Of a stretch of 64,000 nucleotides of DNA, positions 17,116 to 26,271 are shown piece by piece (positions within the stretch are counted from its first letter, which is position 1; each line of letters opens with the position of its first letter). The stretch comes from Rhizobium sp. BK418 (GTDB lineage Bacteria; Pseudomonadota; Alphaproteobacteria; Rhizobiales; Rhizobiaceae): assembly GCF_004341105.1 (NCBI RefSeq), contig NZ_SLZK01000002.1, forward strand, positions 62,001-126,000, written 5' to 3'. Position numbers and translations under genes: made by a program. The notes beneath the pieces were generated by a model. It made no database searches, was not told where the DNA came from, and saw only the letters and a program-made list of their open reading frames with translations.

Positions 17116-17156
17116 ACCGTCAAAGCTATACCCAAACGCAGAAAAGGAGCGCGCAG

Positions 17157-17561
17157 ATGGATGCGCAACAGAGAATCGTTGCCGAAGAATGCACAGCCGC
17201 ATCCGAAAAGGACCGTATGAGCTTTTCCCAGGTGCTGGGCGCGCTCGCCGGCGCCGGCTTCGAGGGATATTTTACCGACCTGCGCCGGGCGGTGAAAATC
17301 TATTATCTGCCTGACGGCGGAAACATCGAGATCGCGACCGGCGGGGAAACGCCGCCCGTTGCCGACGTCTTCGATTCCGCCGCTATCGCCGAGGCCGTGC
17401 GGTGGGCGCAGGCAGCAGAGGCTGACTACAGCTACAAGGGTTTCTGCGAAAGGATCATGGCCGCCGGGTGCATGGGCTATCTCGTCTCGCTGCTGGGTCG
17501 CCGCGCAGTTTATTTCGGCCGCACCGGCGAAACGTATGTCGAGCATTTTCCGAACCGGTAG
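17157..17561 (+). CDS. DUF1398 family protein
   Basis: A 134-residue protein of the DUF1398 family (YbcV-like), function unknown. The family features are GFEGYFTDLRRAVKIYYLPDGG in the middle and YKGFCERIMAAGCMGYLVSLLGRRAVYFGRTGETYVEHFP at the end. No signal peptide or membrane helix is seen. A strong AAAGGAG ribosome site lies 10 bases before the ATG. It is probably co-transcribed with the upstream marR gene and so controlled by it. Confidence 0.85.
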   Translation: MDAQQRIVAEECTAASEKDRMSFSQVLGALAGAGFEGYFTDLRRAVKIYYLPDGGNIEIATGGETPPVADVFDSAAIAEAVRWAQAAEADYSYKGFCERIMAAGCMGYLVSLLGRRAVYFGRTGETYVEHFPNR

Positions 17562-17641
17562 CTTTCCCCGGCCCCACGGAACCGGCAGCAGCCCTTTCGC
17601 GTTGATTGGCGAGGCAATGGGGCTTCGGGGACGGATCACAC

Positions 17642-18808
17642 ATGGACATCGCCAATGGCATCAAAAGACAGTCTGGCAAGGCCCCTCTTGGCGAACGCCA
17701 TGTGAGCGCATGGGCACGAACGTTTCAGGAGGCGGCGGAAGAGCTTCCGTCGGCTCCGATCCGCCGCGTCGAGAAGGATGGGCTCGATGTCAGCATGGCA
17801 TGGGCCATCATCGGGATTTTCAGCATTCTGGGGCTTGCCGCCGTCTACCTGATGTCGCTGATCCTGATTCCGATTACCCTCGCCGTCGTCGTCGGCATGA
17901 TCCTCGGTATGGCGGCGGAAAAACTTTCGAAGATGGGCGTGCCGCGTTTGGCCAATGCGGCGATCCTTTCCATCGGCGTCGCGCTCATTGTCTTTCTGCT
18001 CATCAATTCGCTTGCCGGACCTCTGGCGATGCTCGCCAACGAGGCACCCGGTTTCATCGACCGTACTGCGCAGCACATGATGCCCTATCTGGAGCGGATC
18101 GAATGGCTGCACATCACGCCCGCCACCTTCCAGAGCGGACCGATGTCCATCGACGCGCTGCTCGAAAACACCGGCAACGTGCTGCATGTGGTAACGACAA
18201 ACCTGACTCCCGCGCTGGTGCAGGGGCTGATCTTCTTTGCAGCGCTGCTGCTTTTTCTCGCGAGCCGCGTGAGCCTGCGCAAAACCATCATCATGACTTT
18301 TCGCACCCGTGCGCAGCGGTTGGCGGCCATCCGCGTCATCAATGCCGTGGAACAGGCGCTTGGCTTCTATTTTGCCACCGCGTCGCTGATTTACGTGGCG
18401 CTCGGATTCATGATGACCGTCATCGCCTATGCGGGCGGGCTGTCCATGCCTGTCCTCTGGGGTTTCTTCGCCTTTCTTTCGAGTTTCATCCCCTATCTCG
18501 GCATCACGATGATGACCGTCGCCGTTGCCATTGGTGGCATCCTGACCCATGACGGCTTCATCATCGGCCTTATCCCTGCTGCGGCCTTCTTCACCGTCCA
18601 CCTTGTGATGGAGAATCTGATCTTTCCGGCGGTCATGGGCAGGCGTCTGGAGATCAACCCGTTCATCGTCTTCCTGGCGATCATCTTCTGGACATGGATG
18701 TGGGGCGCGGTCGGCGCGATGCTGGCGTTGCCGCTCTCGCTCGTCGTCATGACCATCATCGACGAATTGCTCATCGACGAAAGACCGCAGCCCCAACTGC
18801 CTAAGTAA
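17642..18808 (+). CDS. AI-2E family (PerM/YhhT) membrane transporter
   Basis: A 388-residue integral membrane protein of the AI-2E transporter superfamily. After about 65 cytoplasmic residues come paired helices (AWAIIGIFSILGLAAVYLMS, ITLAVVVGMILGMAAE), a large soluble loop (about 130-210) and a C-terminal helix bundle with the family motif SSFIPYLGI-like FLSSFIPYLGITMM and NLIFPAVMGRRLEINPFIVFLAII. Members export small molecules or exchange Na+/H+; the substrate here is unknown. The start at 17642 has GGGGACGG upstream and fits better than 17606. Confidence 0.88.
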   Translation: MDIANGIKRQSGKAPLGERHVSAWARTFQEAAEELPSAPIRRVEKDGLDVSMAWAIIGIFSILGLAAVYLMSLILIPITLAVVVGMILGMAAEKLSKMGVPRLANAAILSIGVALIVFLLINSLAGPLAMLANEAPGFIDRTAQHMMPYLERIEWLHITPATFQSGPMSIDALLENTGNVLHVVTTNLTPALVQGLIFFAALLLFLASRVSLRKTIIMTFRTRAQRLAAIRVINAVEQALGFYFATASLIYVALGFMMTVIAYAGGLSMPVLWGFFAFLSSFIPYLGITMMTVAVAIGGILTHDGFIIGLIPAAAFFTVHLVMENLIFPAVMGRRLEINPFIVFLAIIFWTWMWGAVGAMLALPLSLVVMTIIDELLIDERPQPQLPK

Positions 18809-18838
18809 GCACCATCGGACGACACACGCCGATTTCGC

Positions 18839-19618
18839 CTAGTCCGTCGTCTTGTCGTCGCCTGTATCAGCGACGTCCTGCAGCCGAACGAACTCCGTAC
18901 CCTTGGCCTTGAGGTCGACCAGCGCCTTAGCGACACCCTCGCCGGCCGCATGGGTCGGCTGGTTGATGTGGGAGATCACGACATCGCCATCCTTGGCCGA
19001 GGAAATACGCTTTTCCGTCACCGCCGCGCCGAGCAATGAGCCGCCGTCGCCATTTACGGAATAGCCGGCGATGCGATAACCCATGGCGCGGATCTGGCCG
19101 ATGGCGGAGAGATCATATTTGGCGGTCGAGCCGCGGAACCAATGAGGTGCAGGAATGCCTGACGCGACCATGGCCGCAGCGCCGCCCTCCACCTCCTGCC
19201 TGACGGCATCGGGCGAACCGGCGGATGGGATGCCATAGACCAGCACCGGCTTGTCGATCGCCGGAATGTGTTTCTCGCCGTGATTTTCCAGCTCGAAGAG
19301 ATCGGGATACTGTAGGAAGACGGCAACGGCCTTCGGATTGCGCTTCAACCAGCGGGCGGTGACGAAGATCGTCGCGGGAATGCGTTCGTTGACCAGCGTC
19401 GAGAGGATGCGCTCGTCGGCCTCGCCCATGCAGGCATCGAAGGTGATCGCGATGCGCGCATGGCCGGCGAGGTTCGAGCGAGCGATATGCAGATGTGGCT
19501 CGACCAGTTTGGGACCCGTGGCGACGGGGGAATGGGCGGGCACAGCGGGCGGAACTTCCGTAGCAGATGCCGGCGATGTGGCAAGCAGCAGCGCAGAGCC
19601 AAGAAGAAGACGGTTCAT
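18839..19618 (-). CDS. Exported polysaccharide deacetylase family protein
   Basis: A 259-residue protein with a signal peptide (MNRLLLGSALLLATSPASA) and a NodB-homology fold. Motif 1 is ITFDACMG, where the usual TFDDG has Asp-Ala, keeping the first (catalytic) Asp. Motif 2 is ELENHGEKH, supplying the metal His pair, and a C-terminal DVVISHIN provides the last His. WFRGSTAKYD matches motif 3. It probably acts on a cell-wall or surface glycan in the periplasm; the altered motif 1 is also seen in other proteobacterial polysaccharide deacetylase-like proteins. Convergent with the AI-2E gene. Confidence 0.85.
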   Translation of the reverse strand: MNRLLLGSALLLATSPASATEVPPAVPAHSPVATGPKLVEPHLHIARSNLAGHARIAITFDACMGEADERILSTLVNERIPATIFVTARWLKRNPKAVAVFLQYPDLFELENHGEKHIPAIDKPVLVYGIPSAGSPDAVRQEVEGGAAAMVASGIPAPHWFRGSTAKYDLSAIGQIRAMGYRIAGYSVNGDGGSLLGAAVTEKRISSAKDGDVVISHINQPTHAAGEGVAKALVDLKAKGTEFVRLQDVADTGDDKTTD

Positions 19619-19793
19619 GAAGAATCAGATTCGTTTGATATTTTAGGTAATGTTAAAGCAAAGAAATAAAGCGGGCCATGTGGCCTGATGCCGCCGGGCG
19701 AAAGGCAGATCGCGTCTCAATCTGCCCGCATTCGTGTGCCTGCATTGCTGTGACTGCCAAAGAAATACGAAAGACCTAGAGCACGCCGAAGTC

Positions 19794-20186
19794 TCAATCG
19801 TAGAGGTAATATTTCGTCCATTTATCCTTCGGTACCTTGTCACCGATCTTGTACTTCAGGTCGCGCACATTGATGTGTTGCGGACCGGTGATGCAGGTAT
19901 AGGAAAGATGGTACCAGTCGCCCTGGCTGCGGAAGACGGCGCCTGGAGCTTCGAGGCGGTCGTCGCTCGGGATCGGGTCCTTGAAGGTGTAAGCGATCAC
20001 CTTGTCAGGCCGGAAGCCGGTGCCGTCCTTGTTGATCCGGCTCATGGCTTCCGTATCGCAGCTCTGTTCGAGGCGGGTGGCGGGATCAAGCTTTTCCAGT
20101 TGCTTCTTGATGGCAGGGTCCACAGCGTAGGAGGACGTGGCGGCAAGGCCCATGATAGACATAAACAGGACCAGACGTTTCGGCAT
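19794..20186 (-). CDS. Exported DUF930-domain protein
   Basis: A small secreted protein, about 130 residues, with signal peptide MPKRLVLFMSIMGLAATSSYA. The mature part has two Cys (EQSCDTEAMS and SYTCITGP) that may pair, and the family segment VIAYTFKDP...GAVFRSQGDWYHLSYTC. DUF930 proteins are almost confined to Rhizobiales and have no known function. Start 20186 gives a standard signal peptide with AAGG about 10 bases upstream; an ATG at 20213 would add nine residues. Confidence 0.75.
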   Translation of the reverse strand: MPKRLVLFMSIMGLAATSSYAVDPAIKKQLEKLDPATRLEQSCDTEAMSRINKDGTGFRPDKVIAYTFKDPIPSDDRLEAPGAVFRSQGDWYHLSYTCITGPQHINVRDLKYKIGDKVPKDKWTKYYLYD

Positions 20187-20417
20187 TACGGAGAAACCTT
20201 TACTGTTATGCATTCTTCATATTGCCGCCGACAGCTTGCCGGGGCCCGATGCGAGTGTAATTTTCGCGCAGTGCTAGCGGACATTCTTAAACAATGTGGT
20301 GACATCAAGGCAACGCGCAGGCCATTTTGTCCCAAGACGGTTCATCCGCTGGTGCTTGATCATAGCCCGTAGCACCTCTATCTCTTGCCCACCGATACCG
20401 CCTTTACGGAGCTTTCC

Positions 20418-22526
20418 TTGACCGCCTTCAAGAACCTGCCCGCCCCGCCCGCCGCCGAAAAGAGACCCGTCTCCGACACGCGTCACGGGATCACGCGCAC
20501 CGACGACTATGCTTGGCTGCGGGCCGACAACTGGCAGGCCATGTTCAAGGATCCATCGATCCTCGACCCCGCGATCCGCGCCCATCTGGAAGCCGAAAAC
20601 GGCTACATGAATGCGGCGATGGAGGACACCAAGCCGCTGCAGAAGACCCTGTTTGCCGAGATGCGCGGGCGCATCAAGGAAGACGACAGTTCCGTGCCGA
20701 CGAAGGACGGCGCTTACGCCTATGGCACGTCTTACGTGACCGGTGGCGAGCAGCCGCGCTATTTCCGCATCCCGCGCGACGGCGACATGAAGGACGAGAC
20801 GATCCGCACCATCCTGCTCGACGGCGACAAGGAAGCCGCCGGCAAGGCCTATTTCCGCCTCGCCGGCCTCGACCATTGCACCGACCACAGCCGCGGCATC
20901 TGGGGCTATGACGACAAGGGTTCGGAATTTTTCACACTGCGTGTGCGCGATCTTGCGACCGGCGAGGATCTGCCCGATCTCATCGAGAATACCGGCGGCG
21001 GCGGGGTCTGGGCTCCCGACGGCAAGAGCTTTTTCTATTCAGCGCTCGACGAGAACCATCGTCCGTCGAAAATTTTCCACCATGTCATCGGCACGCTGCA
21101 GAGCGAAGACCGGCTGGTCTACGAGGAAGAGGATGCCGGCTTCTTCATGGGCGTCGGCGGTTCGCTGCTCGACGATTTCATTTATATCGACATCCATGAC
21201 CACGAGACCAGCGAATACCGGCTGCTGTCGACCAAGGATCTGATGGCAGAGCCGAAGCTGGTCGCCGTACGCGAGGAAGGCATCGAATATTCGCTGACGG
21301 AGGGCGGCGATGTCTTCTACATCCTCACCAATGACGGCGGCGCCAAGGATTTCAAGATCATGGAAGCGCCGGTTGACAGACCGGGCAAGGAAAACTGGCG
21401 TGAAGTCGTGCCGCACAAGCCGGGCACGCTCATCATCAGCCACATGGCCTATGCCCGCCATCTGCTGTGGCTGGAGCGCAAGGACGGCCTGCCGCAGATC
21501 ATGATCCGCGACCGGCGCACCGGCGAGGAACATGCGATCGCTTTTGACGAGGAGGCCTATTCACTCGGCCTCTCGGGTGCGGCGGAATATGATACCGACG
21601 TCATCCGCTTCTCCTATTCGTCGATGACGACGCCTTCGCAGCTCTACGACTACAACATGGTCACCCGCGAGCGCACGCTCCTGAAGACGCAGGAAGTGCC
21701 TTCCGGCCATAATCCCGACGACTATGTCACACGCCGCGTCTTCGCACCCGCCTGGGATGGCGAGAAGGTGCCGGTCACCCTGCTCTATCGCAAGGACACG
21801 CCACTCGACGGTTCCGCCCCCTGCCTGCTTTATGGCTATGGCGCCTATGGCATCACCATTCCGGCTGGCTTCAATACCAACTGCCTGTCGCTCGCCGATC
21901 GCGGCTTCGTCTATGCCATCGCTCATATCCGCGGCGGCAAGGATAAGGGCTTTGCCTGGTACGAAGACGGCAAGATGGACAAGAGGACCAACACCTTCAA
22001 GGACTTCATCGCTGCTGCTGACTATCTGAATCAGGAGAAGTTCACGTCTTACGCTGGTATCATCGCCGAGGGCGGATCGGCCGGCGGCATGCTGATGGGC
22101 GCCGTTGCCAACATGGCGCCGGAGAAATTCGCCGGCATCATCGCCGCCGTTCCCTTCGTCGATGTGCTGAATACGATGCTCGACGATACGCTGCCGCTCA
22201 CTCCTCCGGAATGGCCGGAATGGGGCAATCCGATCGAGAGCCGCGAAGAATACGAGCAGATCGCCGCCTATTCGCCCTATGACAATGTCGGCGCGAAATC
22301 CTATCCGCCGATCCTGGCCCTCGGCGGCCTGACGGACCCGCGCGTCACCTATTGGGAGCCGGCCAAGTGGGTCGCGAAGCTGCGTGAGAAGACGACGGGC
22401 AGCGCCCCGATCCTGCTCAAGACCAATATGGACGCTGGCCATGGCGGCGCTTCCGGACGCTTCCAGCGGCTGGAAGAGATTGCGTTCGAATATGCGTTTG
22501 CAATCAAGGTAGCTGGCAAGATGTAA
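20418..22526 (+). CDS. ptrB: Oligopeptidase B (S9 prolyl-oligopeptidase family)
   Basis: A serine peptidase of about 702 residues that cleaves short peptides after basic residues. An N-terminal beta-propeller (about 70-410) precedes an alpha/beta hydrolase domain. The nucleophile is Ser in AEGGSAGGMLMGA, and the catalytic His is in NMDAGHGGASGR; YGYGAYGI and HIRGGKDKGFAWYEDGKMDK are typical of oligopeptidase B. No ATG fits the N-terminus: TTG at 20418 has GGAG 6 bases upstream and gives MTAFKNLPAPP; an earlier TTG at 20385 has none. It is cytoplasmic, with no signal peptide. Confidence 0.92.
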   Translation: MTAFKNLPAPPAAEKRPVSDTRHGITRTDDYAWLRADNWQAMFKDPSILDPAIRAHLEAENGYMNAAMEDTKPLQKTLFAEMRGRIKEDDSSVPTKDGAYAYGTSYVTGGEQPRYFRIPRDGDMKDETIRTILLDGDKEAAGKAYFRLAGLDHCTDHSRGIWGYDDKGSEFFTLRVRDLATGEDLPDLIENTGGGGVWAPDGKSFFYSALDENHRPSKIFHHVIGTLQSEDRLVYEEEDAGFFMGVGGSLLDDFIYIDIHDHETSEYRLLSTKDLMAEPKLVAVREEGIEYSLTEGGDVFYILTNDGGAKDFKIMEAPVDRPGKENWREVVPHKPGTLIISHMAYARHLLWLERKDGLPQIMIRDRRTGEEHAIAFDEEAYSLGLSGAAEYDTDVIRFSYSSMTTPSQLYDYNMVTRERTLLKTQEVPSGHNPDDYVTRRVFAPAWDGEKVPVTLLYRKDTPLDGSAPCLLYGYGAYGITIPAGFNTNCLSLADRGFVYAIAHIRGGKDKGFAWYEDGKMDKRTNTFKDFIAAADYLNQEKFTSYAGIIAEGGSAGGMLMGAVANMAPEKFAGIIAAVPFVDVLNTMLDDTLPLTPPEWPEWGNPIESREEYEQIAAYSPYDNVGAKSYPPILALGGLTDPRVTYWEPAKWVAKLREKTTGSAPILLKTNMDAGHGGASGRFQRLEEIAFEYAFAIKVAGKM

Positions 22527-22577
22527 CGGTCGGATGTGGCGTGCCCTGCGCACGCCACGCAATCAAGGGAGGCAGAA

Positions 22578-23099
22578 ATGTCCGTCTATATCGCGCTGCT
22601 ACGAGCAGTGAATGTCGGCGGCACCGGCTCCCTGCCGATGACCGAACTGAAGACAATCTGCGAAGAGCTCAGCTTTGCCGATGTGAAGACCTACATCCAG
22701 AGCGGCAATGTGCTGTTCCGCTCGGATGAGGCCGAAAAAGCAGTCGAGGAGAAGCTCGACGAGGCCCTCGGGAAAAAGCTGGGAAAACGGCCCGGCGTTA
22801 TGGTGCGCAGTCGTAGAGAACTCGATGCCATCATCGCCGATGCGCCTTTCCCCGAAGCCAAGCCGAATTTCCTGCTCGTCTATTTCCTGCCGCAAGCGGC
22901 ACCCAAAGATGCTTTGGAAAAGATGGTGGCGCCCGATCGCGAGGAAGCAAAGCTCGCTGGCCGCGAAATCTATGTGCATTATCCCAACGGTTCCGGCCGA
23001 TCGAAGCTGAAGCTGCCGGCGCTAAAAACCGGCACCTCCCGCAACCTCAACACCGTGCGCAAGCTGGCCGACATGGCAGCTCAGATGGAAGGCCGCTAG
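22578..23099 (+). CDS. DUF1697 family protein
   Basis: A 173-residue cytoplasmic protein of the DUF1697 family, function unknown. It has the typical start YIALLRAVNVGGTGSLPMTELK, then TYIQSGNVLFRS, and the C-terminal TSRNLNTVRKLADMA. GGGAGG lies 7 bases before the ATG. It follows oligopeptidase B by 51 bases on the same strand and overlaps the convergent SDR gene by 4 bases at the 3' ends. Confidence 0.9.
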   Translation: MSVYIALLRAVNVGGTGSLPMTELKTICEELSFADVKTYIQSGNVLFRSDEAEKAVEEKLDEALGKKLGKRPGVMVRSRRELDAIIADAPFPEAKPNFLLVYFLPQAAPKDALEKMVAPDREEAKLAGREIYVHYPNGSGRSKLKLPALKTGTSRNLNTVRKLADMAAQMEGR

Positions 23100-24001
23100 G
23101 GCTGTCCGCTGCCGCCTGCCGCACCATAGATCTGACCGTTTGCATAGCTCGCGTCGGCAGCGGCAAGCTGCACGTAGATTGAGGCGAGCTCGGCCGGCTG
23201 ACCGGGCCGTCCGAGTGGCGTATTGCCGCCGAACTTGACCAGCTTTTCCTGCGTCTGACCGCCACTGACCTGCAGCGGTGTCCAGATTGGGCCGGGCGCG
23301 ACGCCGTTCACGCGGATACCTTTCGGCCCCAGCTGCTTGGCCATGGATTTGGTGAAATTCATCATCGCCGCCTTGGTCATGGCGTAGTCGACCAAATTGG
23401 GTGAAGGGTCGTAGGCCTGTTCCGACGTCGTCTGGATGATCGCCGATCCCTCGCGCAAGTGAGGCAACGCCGCCTTCGTCAACCAGAACATTGCATAGAT
23501 ATTGGTTTTCATCGTTGCATCGAAATCCTCGCTGGAGATATCGGCAAGCGACTGACGCTGCTGCTGTCGTCCGGCATTATTGACGAGAATATCGAGTCCG
23601 CCGAGCTGGCGCACAGTTTCGGCGACGATCTTGCGGCAGTATTCTTCATCCCTGAGATCGCCGGGAAGTCCGACTCCAATACGCCCTTCTTTTTTGATCA
23701 GCTCGATCACCTCGCGGGCATCGGGCTCCTCATCCGGAAGATAGCTGATCGCGACATCGGCCCCTTCGCGGGCATAGGCGATTGCTGCGGCGCGACCCAT
23801 GCCGGAATCGCCGCCGGTGATCAGTGCCTTGCGGCCCTTGAGGCGGCCGCTGCCCCGATAACTCGTCTCGCCATGGTCCGGCTTCGGCTCCATGTCGCGG
23901 GCAAGCCCCGGAAAGGGCTGGGTCTGCGACGGAAAGGGCGGCTTTGGAAATTTGCCACGGGGATCATGGAAGGTCTTATCGTCGCTGATTGGGCTGGCCA
24001 T
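23096..24001 (-). CDS. SDR family oxidoreductase (YghA/YhxC-like)
   Basis: A 301-residue short-chain dehydrogenase with the long N-terminal extension (PFPSQTQPFPGLARDMEPKP) of the YghA/glucose-1-dehydrogenase-like group. NAD(P) binding: ALITGGDSGMGRAAA (about residues 58-72) and NNAG. The catalytic triad is Ser in IIQTTSEQA and the YAMTK Tyr/Lys. The IRVNGVAPGPIWTPL loop follows. The ATG at 24001 has GGGAG upstream. Such enzymes are often stress-induced in rhizobia; the substrate is unknown. Confidence 0.92.
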   Translation of the reverse strand: MASPISDDKTFHDPRGKFPKPPFPSQTQPFPGLARDMEPKPDHGETSYRGSGRLKGRKALITGGDSGMGRAAAIAYAREGADVAISYLPDEEPDAREVIELIKKEGRIGVGLPGDLRDEEYCRKIVAETVRQLGGLDILVNNAGRQQQRQSLADISSEDFDATMKTNIYAMFWLTKAALPHLREGSAIIQTTSEQAYDPSPNLVDYAMTKAAMMNFTKSMAKQLGPKGIRVNGVAPGPIWTPLQVSGGQTQEKLVKFGGNTPLGRPGQPAELASIYVQLAAADASYANGQIYGAAGGSGQP

Positions 24002-24084
24002 TGCCTGCTCTCCCTTCGGTTTGCGCTGCGGGGCATAACCGCGCAGGCACCTATCGGTTCCCTGCGGGGAGAAAACGAGCGCAC

Positions 24085-24433
24085 CTACAGCCGATCGCTG
24101 TCGCCGGCTGTTCCATAGAGCTGCTCGCGCCTCACGGCAACGAGGGGAGGTTCGGTCGCGGGCAGGAACAATATCTTCACGAAGGTGCGCAGCATGAGTA
24201 CCTGTTCGGCAAGCGTATTTGCCGCCTTCCAGCACCGAGGAAACCAGATCGGCAAGCTGGTCGACATCGACGGGTTCGCGCGGCGTGTAAACCTCCATGA
24301 CCTCGCGGAACATGCGGCCAAAGCGGCGGCGCCAGGCAAGCACGGCGTTTCGATTGGTTTCCTGTATTTCCCGGTCGAAGAGGCGTTCGTAATAACAGAC
24401 AGTGGCCACTGGCGTTGCAGGATATCGATCTTG
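24085..24433 (-). pseudogene. Remnant of a TetR/AcrR-family regulator (C-terminal part, frameshifted)
   Basis: No intact gene is found between the SDR gene and the MFS gene, but one reading frame (about 24433-24226) encodes YYERLFDREIQETNRNAVLA...WRRRFGRMFREVMEV...DQLADLVSSVLEGG, and a different frame (about 24220-24085) continues NTLAEQVLMLRTFVKILFLPA. Joined, they read like the C-terminal ligand domain of a rhizobial TetR protein. A frameshift with loss of about ten codons lies near 24217-24226. The DNA-binding N-terminus is missing because the MFS gene starts to occupy that place at 24559. Family assignment is by recognition of the sequence style. Confidence 0.6.
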
Positions 24434-24558
24434 ACGCCATCGAGGGCATCGACAGCCGCAGGGCCAACGGGCCTCAGGCGGACCAGCGCGAGAGGCATCA
24501 CCTGTCGCGACGCAAGCGATTGCGAGAGCTTGTCGGCCTCTGAAGAGAGGAAGGCGCC

Positions 24559-26013
24559 TCAGCTTCTGGCTGCGGCGCCTTTCGCCTGTTTGCTCCTGTA
24601 ACCGCTGATCTCCTCGCCGGCGGTCGGCGAGAAGCGCAGGTTCCAGAACGTGGCACAGATCGAGATCAGCGTGACGACGATGAAGGCCGCGGAGAAATCG
24701 CCTAGCTCAGGCGTTTCGACACCGCTGAAGGCCATGGAACCGTGCAGCGCCAGCGCACCAATGCAGATGCCGAGCGAAAGCATGAGCTGCTGGAAAGTCG
24801 TGTAGAAGCTCGTCGCCGAACTCATGCGATCCTGACCGATCTCGTCATAGGCGATGGTATTATAAGCGGTGAACTGGAACGACATGAAGAAGGCGCTCAG
24901 CACCAGCGCGATGAAGATCAGCGGCATCGGCCAGTCCGGCCGGAAGGCGGCGCAGAGACCGTAGCCGATCGTGCCGAGAATGCCGTTGATGATCAGGCTT
25001 CGACGAAAACCGACGCGGCGGAAGACGGCCTTTGCCAGCGGCTTCATGAACAGCGCGCCGAGCGCGGTTGAAATGACGATCTGGCCGGCTGCGGCAGCCG
25101 AAAGCCCGAAGCCGATCTGGAAGAGCAGCGGCAGCAGGAAAGGCTGCGCGCCCTGGGTGATGCGGGTCAGCGAACCGGCAATGACAGACGTGCCGAAGCT
25201 TGGCACCTTCATCAGCGAGAAATCCATTATCGGCGCCGGATGCTTGCGGGCATGGCGCAGATAGGCGATGCCGAAAAGCAGGCCAGTGGCGATAAGGAGG
25301 ATCGATAACGACGCCTCCCCTTCATGGCTCGACAATTCGAAACCGAAGAGCAGCGAGCCGAGCGAGATGCCCGAGAGAATGAAGCCGATCGTATCGAAGG
25401 GACCAGCGGCCTTGCCCTTCACCTCGTCGATATAGATTGACACGAAGATCATGCCGATGATGCCGATCGGCACGTTGATGTAGAAGATCCAGCGCCAGTC
25501 GAGATAGGTGACGATGAAGCCGCCGAGCGGCGGGCCGACGATCGGGCCGATCAGCGCCGGCACAAGGAGCCAGGACATGGCGCTCACCATATCTTTGCGG
25601 TCGACGCTGCGCATCAACACGAGCCGGCCGACGGGCATCATCATGGCGCCACCGATACCTTGCAGCAGGCGGGCGAGAACCAGGAACGGCAGGGTCGGAG
25701 CGAGAGCACAGAGGATGGAGCCGATAACGAAGACAGCGATTGCCGAGCGGAAGACGGTGCGGGAACCGAAACTGTCGGCCATGCGGCCGCTGGCCGGAAT
25801 GAAGATCGCCAGACTGAGCAGGTAAGAGGTCAGTGCGATCGACATCGCCGGGGCACCGACACCGAAATCGCGCGCCATTGTCGGCAGCGCGGTCGCCAGC
25901 ACGGTTGCATCGACGTTTTCCATGAGCATGGCACTCGCGACAATCATCGCGATCACCCGGAAATTGGGTGCTGCGCGCCGGACCATCGGCGCATGATAAA
26001 TCTGATCCGACAT
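24559..26013 (-). CDS. MFS drug exporter, DHA2 (EmrB/QacA) family
   Basis: A 484-residue, 14-helix drug:H+ antiporter. Motifs: D1 in ENVDATVLATALP (TM1), motif A GRMADSFGSR (loop 2-3), motif B RLLQGIGGAMMMPVGRL (TM4), and motif C-like ALIGPIVGPPLGGFI (TM5), followed by the DHA2 signature WRWIFYINVPIG. It would export hydrophobic toxic compounds; no partner membrane-fusion gene is adjacent. The ribosome site at 26013 is weak. A broken TetR gene lies downstream and may once have controlled it. Confidence 0.92.
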   Translation of the reverse strand: MSDQIYHAPMVRRAAPNFRVIAMIVASAMLMENVDATVLATALPTMARDFGVGAPAMSIALTSYLLSLAIFIPASGRMADSFGSRTVFRSAIAVFVIGSILCALAPTLPFLVLARLLQGIGGAMMMPVGRLVLMRSVDRKDMVSAMSWLLVPALIGPIVGPPLGGFIVTYLDWRWIFYINVPIGIIGMIFVSIYIDEVKGKAAGPFDTIGFILSGISLGSLLFGFELSSHEGEASLSILLIATGLLFGIAYLRHARKHPAPIMDFSLMKVPSFGTSVIAGSLTRITQGAQPFLLPLLFQIGFGLSAAAAGQIVISTALGALFMKPLAKAVFRRVGFRRSLIINGILGTIGYGLCAAFRPDWPMPLIFIALVLSAFFMSFQFTAYNTIAYDEIGQDRMSSATSFYTTFQQLMLSLGICIGALALHGSMAFSGVETPELGDFSAAFIVVTLISICATFWNLRFSPTAGEEISGYRSKQAKGAAARS

Positions 26014-26271
26014 CGTCAGGGATCACTCGCAGTGGCACGGCGGAGCACACGGGGCGACAGGGCCGCGGGGGATGACATGGCAATGATGCCAAGGGGAGAT
26101 GATTGGCTATACGCCTGCAATCATGGCAGCGCTATGTCTTTTATGGCAAATCTGCTTTGACGAGAGGTAAAGACAGATCACCATTCCTTGCACTTCTTTG
26201 CCCTTCGTGAAGGAACGATTTGAGATCAGAATCGGCTTGCGTGGCCCCACCCCCAGCCCTACCTATTAGCC
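26014..26271. other. Intergenic region between divergent MFS and selO genes
   Basis: 258 bases that should hold two promoters. No gene, repeat or clear dyad was found. Confidence 0.4.

Noticed and set aside
17636..18796. Long minus-strand open frame (386 codons)
   Set aside because: It is antisense to the AI-2E transporter, is His/Arg/Asp-rich without motifs, and arises from the GC bias.
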